The position numbers and the translations under genes were made by a program. Below are positions 60,820 to 64,000 of a stretch of 64,000 bases of DNA, piece by piece. Below the pieces are notes generated by a model, which saw only the letters and a list, made by a program, of their open reading frames with translations, did no database searches and was not told the origin of the DNA. This DNA is from CAWFQB01 sp965277875 (GTDB lineage: Bacteria > Armatimonadota > Chthonomonadetes > Chthonomonadales > Chthonomonadaceae): assembly GCA_965277875.1 (NCBI GenBank), contig CBDIDV010000002.1, positions 5,828,001 to 5,892,000 of the forward strand, written 5' to 3'. Each line of letters starts with the position of its first letter. Within the stretch, counting starts at the first letter, position 1.

Positions 60820-63582
60820 TCATCCCTCTTCTCTTTTTGCAACAACAAGGTAGGGGCGCACAGACGCGGTCAGGCCTTTGACCTGCACGGGTTCGCCGAC
60901 CGCGTAGGCAAAACGGTCTTCGGTTTCACGGTACACTTCCTCGCTGACGATCACCTGCCCGCCCTGCGCGATGGTCTGCAAACGCGCCGCCACGACGACC
61001 GCAAGGCCCAGCGCGGTATAGTTCACCTGCTGCTTGATGTTACCGACAAGGCCCACGACCACCTCGCCGTAATGCAGAGAGAAGCCGATCTGCAGCGTGG
61101 GCTTGCCCTCCAGAGCGCGGACTACGGACAGGTTTATGGCCGCATCGCGCATGGCGAGCGCAGCCTGCACCGCCTGTGCTATATCACGACGCAGCGTGTC
61201 GGAGTTGGCTTCCGCAACGGACGATAAGGGCAACTGCGCTACCTGAAAGAACGCCATCAGGCCATCGCCGGTGTACTTGTCTAAAATCCCGTTGTAGGTG
61301 TGCAGGGCGTCGGTCAGGGCGGTCATGTAGGCGTTGATAACGTCAATAACGACATCCGCGTCGTGCTGCTCGGCAAAGGCGGTAAAGCCGCGCACGTCCG
61401 CGAACAGGATGCACAGTTTTTCGCGCTTGCCACCCAATCCAAGTTCCTCGTGCGTCTGCGCCAGCCATGTCTGCACCATGTGCGGCGCGACGAACCGCCC
61501 GAACATGTCGGACGTGCGCTGTTTGTCGGCCCGTTCGCGTGTAAAGCGCAGTTGGGTGGCAAAGGCGAGCGACATGACGACGGCGAGGGCAGGAACGACC
61601 GGGTCGAGCCAATACGTGTTGAGCAGGGCGATGCTGCTCAGAATGAGCGTCAGGAACAGGGGCAATGCGCCGCGTATCACGGCGTCGAGCGGATCGGAAC
61701 GGGCGCAGGCGTGGCCCACGCGGCACGCGATCAGCAGGGTCAGCACAACAAAAAACCAGTGAGGCACACGCCGAAACGACTCGCCGGCAAGCAGGGTCGA
61801 GACGGCATACGCCTGCTCTTCAGCCTGGGTGATCGCGCCTTTGGGAGTCTGGAGCAGCGGGTGGGCGAGGGGTTCGAGAAACACGATGCGCCCGCGCAGC
61901 ACATCGGACATCTTCTGCCATTGCGCGGGCGTCCGGTTTTCGTTTAGATCCTGTATTGGAGCGTTCATGCGCGCGGCAGCATACGAGGCGTGTAAAAAAT
62001 CCTCCCGCGCCCCATCGCCTGCAAAATCTACCAGGACGCCGTCGCGTTCCACGCTGGGGATGGCGCAGCCGGGAAAAGCGCGCAGCCGCGCCGGTAATTG
62101 ATTTTGCCTCCCATCCTGCCGACGAAAGAACGCAGGCTCCGTGAGCGCGGCGCAGGCAAGCGCGGCAAGAGGAGGACTCGTCGTACCCGCATCCCAGGCG
62201 GTGGGTATCACGGGCAGAAACGACATCTGTGACCAGGCCAGCGCCATGCTGCCATGCCACGGCGCGGCTGCAAGAAGTTGCTCTACTTTGTCGTCTTTGC
62301 TCTCTCTAAGGGGCAGAGACGCGGGCAGCGCCAGCAGGACAGTTGGAAACCGCCGCAGGACGCCCGCAAGCAGATCCGCATCGGCGCGATTATGCGCAAC
62401 ATCGTCGGCATTGGGAGCCGCGCCCTCGGATACGGACGCCCAGACAGGATAAGCATTTTCGTACATGTAGGGGAGCGGCACCACTATTGCCGCCACGCCC
62501 ATCCTTTCCAGTAGAATGATCATATCGGCCTGTACGGCAGCCTCGGAGCGGTGTGCGGCCTCGTAGCGGGCGGCTTCGTCCATGTGCAGGATGGCGATGC
62601 GCTTACGGTCGGCGAACATATCCAGGCGGCGGTGGTTGGTGAACTCACTGCGCTTCTCCTCGGAGGGCGGCGTGAAAAACGGCGACTTGGAAGCCATGAT
62701 GGAGCTTCCCAGTCGGCGCATCGTGGTAAACGCCTGACTTTGCACCGGCCCGATCAGTTGGGAGGGCAGGGCAAGCAGTACGCCCGCGATTACCGCGCCC
62801 AGGGCCGCGCCGCGCGCGTCGAAAACTACGACGCGCCCTTTTCGCTTGAACCTCCAGATCAGCAGGCGTTTCCAGCCCGCCGTGAAAGCGCGCTGAAATC
62901 GAAGCCGATACGCAGGCTGCCGAATGTTCCATTGCCAGCAGGCCCGTGTCAGCAGGGGAATGCTGCATAGCAGGCTGCTCCTAACATCGAAGAATGGCAC
63001 AAGCCAACCCGGCAGAATAGTAAGGACGAATAAAACGTAGAGCGTGAACATGCAGACGTGAACGCCGATGTGCGCGGCGAGCGGGATGTCGCTGCTGCGC
63101 CGTCCGGCAAATGCCCCCACGCTCGCGCCTATCAGGCCCGCCCCCATCAGCAGGCAGAACGCCATCACAACCGCTCCGACCAGCAGAAACCAGAGGGCAT
63201 CGAACGCGCTGCCCTCACTATGGGGTGGGGTGTTGATCAGGAACGTCCAGATACCTGTGGGCGCGGAGTAGGCCAGCAGCGTCAGGCCCAGCGTCAGGCC
63301 CGTAGCCCAGCGCCGCCTCAGATCGCGCGTCCCCCATAACGGTCGCCAGTGGAACATGGCCCAAATGATCGCCACAAGCGCGTACACGCCATTCGCCCCG
63401 ATCCACAGGTTCAGGGCAAAACTGCGCGGCGCATCAAAAAACAGGGCGCAGACAAGAATGACGTAGAACGCGGGCTGAAAACGGCGCAGCATCTGCATTA
63501 TCCGGCTTCGCGCACCTTCCGATACGACAGGGGCGGAGGCGGGAACGGAAGGAGCGGGCGCAGAGTTATTCGGATTTATCAT
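60820..63582 (-). CDS. CHASE2-type adenylate/guanylate cyclase with altered motif
   Basis: 920 residues from ATG 63582. N-terminal multi-helix membrane region (about 35-240), a helix at ~265-285, an extracellular CHASE2-like sensor (about 335-595), three helices (600-680) and a class III cyclase (about 715-895). Metal-binding Asp are present in LFADVRGFT and KYTGDGLMAFF. The later motif normally GD-x-VN-x-A-x-R reads GLAVVVAARL, so the base-selecting Asp and transition-state Asn are missing though Arg is kept. Product or activity uncertain. Confidence 0.85.
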   Translation of the reverse strand: MINPNNSAPAPSVPASAPVVSEGARSRIMQMLRRFQPAFYVILVCALFFDAPRSFALNLWIGANGVYALVAIIWAMFHWRPLWGTRDLRRRWATGLTLGLTLLAYSAPTGIWTFLINTPPHSEGSAFDALWFLLVGAVVMAFCLLMGAGLIGASVGAFAGRRSSDIPLAAHIGVHVCMFTLYVLFVLTILPGWLVPFFDVRSSLLCSIPLLTRACWQWNIRQPAYRLRFQRAFTAGWKRLLIWRFKRKGRVVVFDARGAALGAVIAGVLLALPSQLIGPVQSQAFTTMRRLGSSIMASKSPFFTPPSEEKRSEFTNHRRLDMFADRKRIAILHMDEAARYEAAHRSEAAVQADMIILLERMGVAAIVVPLPYMYENAYPVWASVSEGAAPNADDVAHNRADADLLAGVLRRFPTVLLALPASLPLRESKDDKVEQLLAAAPWHGSMALAWSQMSFLPVIPTAWDAGTTSPPLAALACAALTEPAFFRRQDGRQNQLPARLRAFPGCAIPSVERDGVLVDFAGDGAREDFLHASYAAARMNAPIQDLNENRTPAQWQKMSDVLRGRIVFLEPLAHPLLQTPKGAITQAEEQAYAVSTLLAGESFRRVPHWFFVVLTLLIACRVGHACARSDPLDAVIRGALPLFLTLILSSIALLNTYWLDPVVPALAVVMSLAFATQLRFTRERADKQRTSDMFGRFVAPHMVQTWLAQTHEELGLGGKREKLCILFADVRGFTAFAEQHDADVVIDVINAYMTALTDALHTYNGILDKYTGDGLMAFFQVAQLPLSSVAEANSDTLRRDIAQAVQAALAMRDAAINLSVVRALEGKPTLQIGFSLHYGEVVVGLVGNIKQQVNYTALGLAVVVAARLQTIAQGGQVIVSEEVYRETEDRFAYAVGEPVQVKGLTASVRPYLVVAKREEG

Positions 63583-63605
63583 GAGAAACACTTTCCAAAA
63601 GCTTG

Positions 63606-64000
63606 CTAAACAACATTCTCAACAACACTCTCAATAACACTGTTCAAAGAAACGTCATCCGTAGAAACACCGTCCGTAGAGCCACCATCCGGAGAAACAT
63701 GCTGCGTCGAAAGAAGCCAGGCACAGCCGAACAGCATGATAAGCGCGGAGGCCGTAACGCCCGAATCGTTGCATAATAGGGAAACAACGGCCCCGGTCAC
63801 GAGTCCTGAAATCACGGCGCGACGGCTTTTATCCGCTGCCGTGCCAACACCCTCCGCAATGGACTGCGGCCCGCCCGCTTTCTGCTGTCCGGGCTTCGTC
63901 AGCAGCCCAAAGACGCCGGACGCGCCGACAAGGGCTATACTCCATACGCTGTGCGTGAGCAGATACCCTTCCAGCAGCAGTTTACGCCGCGCGATCTGCC
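63606..64000 (-). CDS. C-terminal part of a membrane protein, cut by the window edge
   Basis: The frame is open from the stop at 63606 to the window end, giving at least 131 residues; a GTG at 63815 is internal to it. Three hydrophobic helices: HSVWSIALVGASGVFGLLT, AVISGLVTGAVVSLL, SALIMLFGCAWLLS. Between the last two is CNDSGVTA; an NDSG between membrane helices is seen in some large bacterial membrane proteins (recall, not checked). Tail Ser/Val/Asp-rich. Family not named. Confidence 0.6.
   Translation of the reverse strand, partial: QIARRKLLLEGYLLTHSVWSIALVGASGVFGLLTKPGQQKAGGPQSIAEGVGTAADKSRRAVISGLVTGAVVSLLCNDSGVTASALIMLFGCAWLLSTQHVSPDGGSTDGVSTDDVSLNSVIESVVENVV

Overview
The window looks like a chromosome segment of a Gram-negative-type soil or freshwater bacterium, most likely Armatimonadota. 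The evidence is two DUF1559-type pseudopilins whose N-termini carry the FTLIELLVVIAIIAILAA / LFPVFA signature typical of that phylum, a DUF1592 plus DUF1552 gene pair, GC-rich coding sequence, many short lone transcription units, many secreted glycan-active proteins and many intergenic palindromic repeats. No tRNA, rRNA, CRISPR array or phage module was seen.

Layout. 0.1-5.5 kb: heme-motif DUF1592 protein, its DUF1552 partner, a TlpA-like thioredoxin. 6-12.4 kb: a peroxiredoxin, a GH20 hexosaminidase gene cut in two by one in-frame TAG, a small membrane protein, an HtrA-type protease. 12.4-14.4 kb: a probable ~200-nt structured RNA with a consensus promoter and terminator (6S-like), then a sugar-nucleotidyltransferase and a receiver protein. 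14.5-17.7 kb: an SMR-like transporter, an intact IS4-type insertion sequence with perfect 18-bp ends, a zinc-ribbon membrane protein and a HAD phosphatase reduced to its two ends. 17.9-22 kb: transaldolase, UxaA-family dehydratase, PhnP-like metallo-hydrolase. 22-27 kb: two zinc-ribbon proteins, a DUF1016 (YhcG) nuclease behind a perfect palindrome, a membrane protein and an M50B-like membrane protease. 27-32 kb: coaX, a TPR protein, a GH43 enzyme, a 35-bp tandem repeat, modA-modB without modC. 32-37 kb: a ParD antitoxin with a frameshifted ParE, a compound repeat island, two pseudopilins with a small lipoprotein, a MazEF-type pair. 37-41 kb: sucA-sucB. 41-47 kb: VOC protein, 6-phosphogluconolactonase, TPR protein, tandem carbohydrate-binding protein. 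47-59 kb: secreted proteins, a GH13 amylase, a GT39-like transferase, a LolA-fold protein, a NodB deacetylase and a 1323-residue GH18-NodB-GT2 fusion, together an envelope or exopolysaccharide region. 59-64 kb: anti-sigma and ECF sigma factor, a CHASE2-type cyclase with an altered active-site motif, and the C-terminal end of a membrane protein running off the window.

How it fits together. Central carbon genes (sucAB, transaldolase, pgl, uxaA, coaX) are scattered among envelope and polysaccharide functions (GH13, GH18-NodB-GT2, GT39, GH20, GH43, nucleotidyltransferase) and stress or regulatory units (HtrA, peroxiredoxin, ECF sigma, cyclase, toxin-antitoxin pairs). Gene decay is visible at four places: GH20 stop, parE frameshift, HAD internal deletion and a DUF2726 tail remnant. 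Repeats are abundant: heptanucleotide arrays, two of them inside glycosyltransferase genes; a ~165-bp palindromic element in several copies; a hairpin family at 14.5 and 30.5 kb; and a 38-bp perfect inverted repeat at 58.9 kb.
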